A program made the translations under genes and the position numbers. A stretch of DNA of 64,000 nucleotides, taken from contig CM055816.1 in assembly GCA_029582265.1 (NCBI GenBank), positions 7,068,047-7,132,046 of the forward strand, read 5' to 3'. The DNA comes from Zoroaster sp. YZ-2022. Taxonomy: Eukaryota; Echinodermata; Asteroidea; Forcipulatida; Zoroasteridae. The notes under the pieces were generated by a model. The model did no database searches. It worked only from the letters and a program-made list of their open reading frames with translations, and was not told where the DNA came from. Shown in pieces: positions 63,877 to 64,000 of the stretch; position 1 is the first letter of the stretch; every line of letters begins with the position of its first letter.

Positions 63877-64000
63877 GTACGATATTAAGTATTTTATTTC
63901 ACAGGGAAGGTAAACCATTGATAACAAAATTGCTTCTAGGAGTATGATTATACTCTCTGAATCAAGATTATAAATTGGACATTGTGCCAATTTCAGCATA

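Overview
The window is AT-rich, repeat-dense animal DNA, most likely from a marine invertebrate; an echinoderm or hemichordate would fit. The basis is spliced genes with GT-AG introns, a metazoan receptor tyrosine kinase, tRNA-derived SINEs, non-LTR retrotransposons and Helitron/Helentron-like elements. No prokaryotic, organellar or viral genome organisation is visible. Species is not determined.

Layout. 0.2-3.2 kb: a broken non-LTR retrotransposon (minus strand). 3.9-4.6 kb: a fold-back element and a GATC-rich microsatellite. 5.2-8.2 kb: a 42-bp satellite with higher-order structure. 8.8-10.4 kb: a Helentron-like fragment and a small inverted-repeat element. 11.1-19.6 kb (minus strand): a multi-exon gene whose exons join in frame into about 700 codons carrying a ParB/sulfiredoxin-like domain and a DNA methyltransferase-like domain. 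Its introns hold SINEs, a perfect 100-bp fold-back element with a hammerhead-ribozyme-like core, a hAT-like element and a TIR element. 22.6-26.1 kb: degenerate repeats, a perfect hairpin, a 10-bp minisatellite, and tRNA-derived repeats. 31.1-36.8 kb: nested elements with ~150-bp internal repeats. 36.8-37.6 kb: a LINE 3' end. 39-41.3 kb: a duplicated 0.3-kb segment. 44.7-54.7 kb (plus strand): five exons of a gene related to DUF7869-type proteins, with a probably broken splice donor and a 6.1-kb intron filled by a second Helentron-like family (12 left ends, 5 right ends). 54.8-55.6 kb: an AT microsatellite and a three-unit tRNA-like tandem repeat. 57.9-63.9 kb (plus strand): five consecutive exons of a receptor-type tyrosine kinase C-lobe, running off the right edge; one intron carries a dead mariner-like element.

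The three spliced genes show no obvious functional link. The most interesting is the ParB-methyltransferase gene: a domain pair familiar from phages and bacteria, here split by about 11 introns, with a tandemly duplicated exon next to the SAM-binding motif and an apparently altered catalytic motif. The second theme is rolling-circle-like elements stacking on their own left ends. All gene models come from reading splice sites and frames by eye; no alignment or database search was possible.
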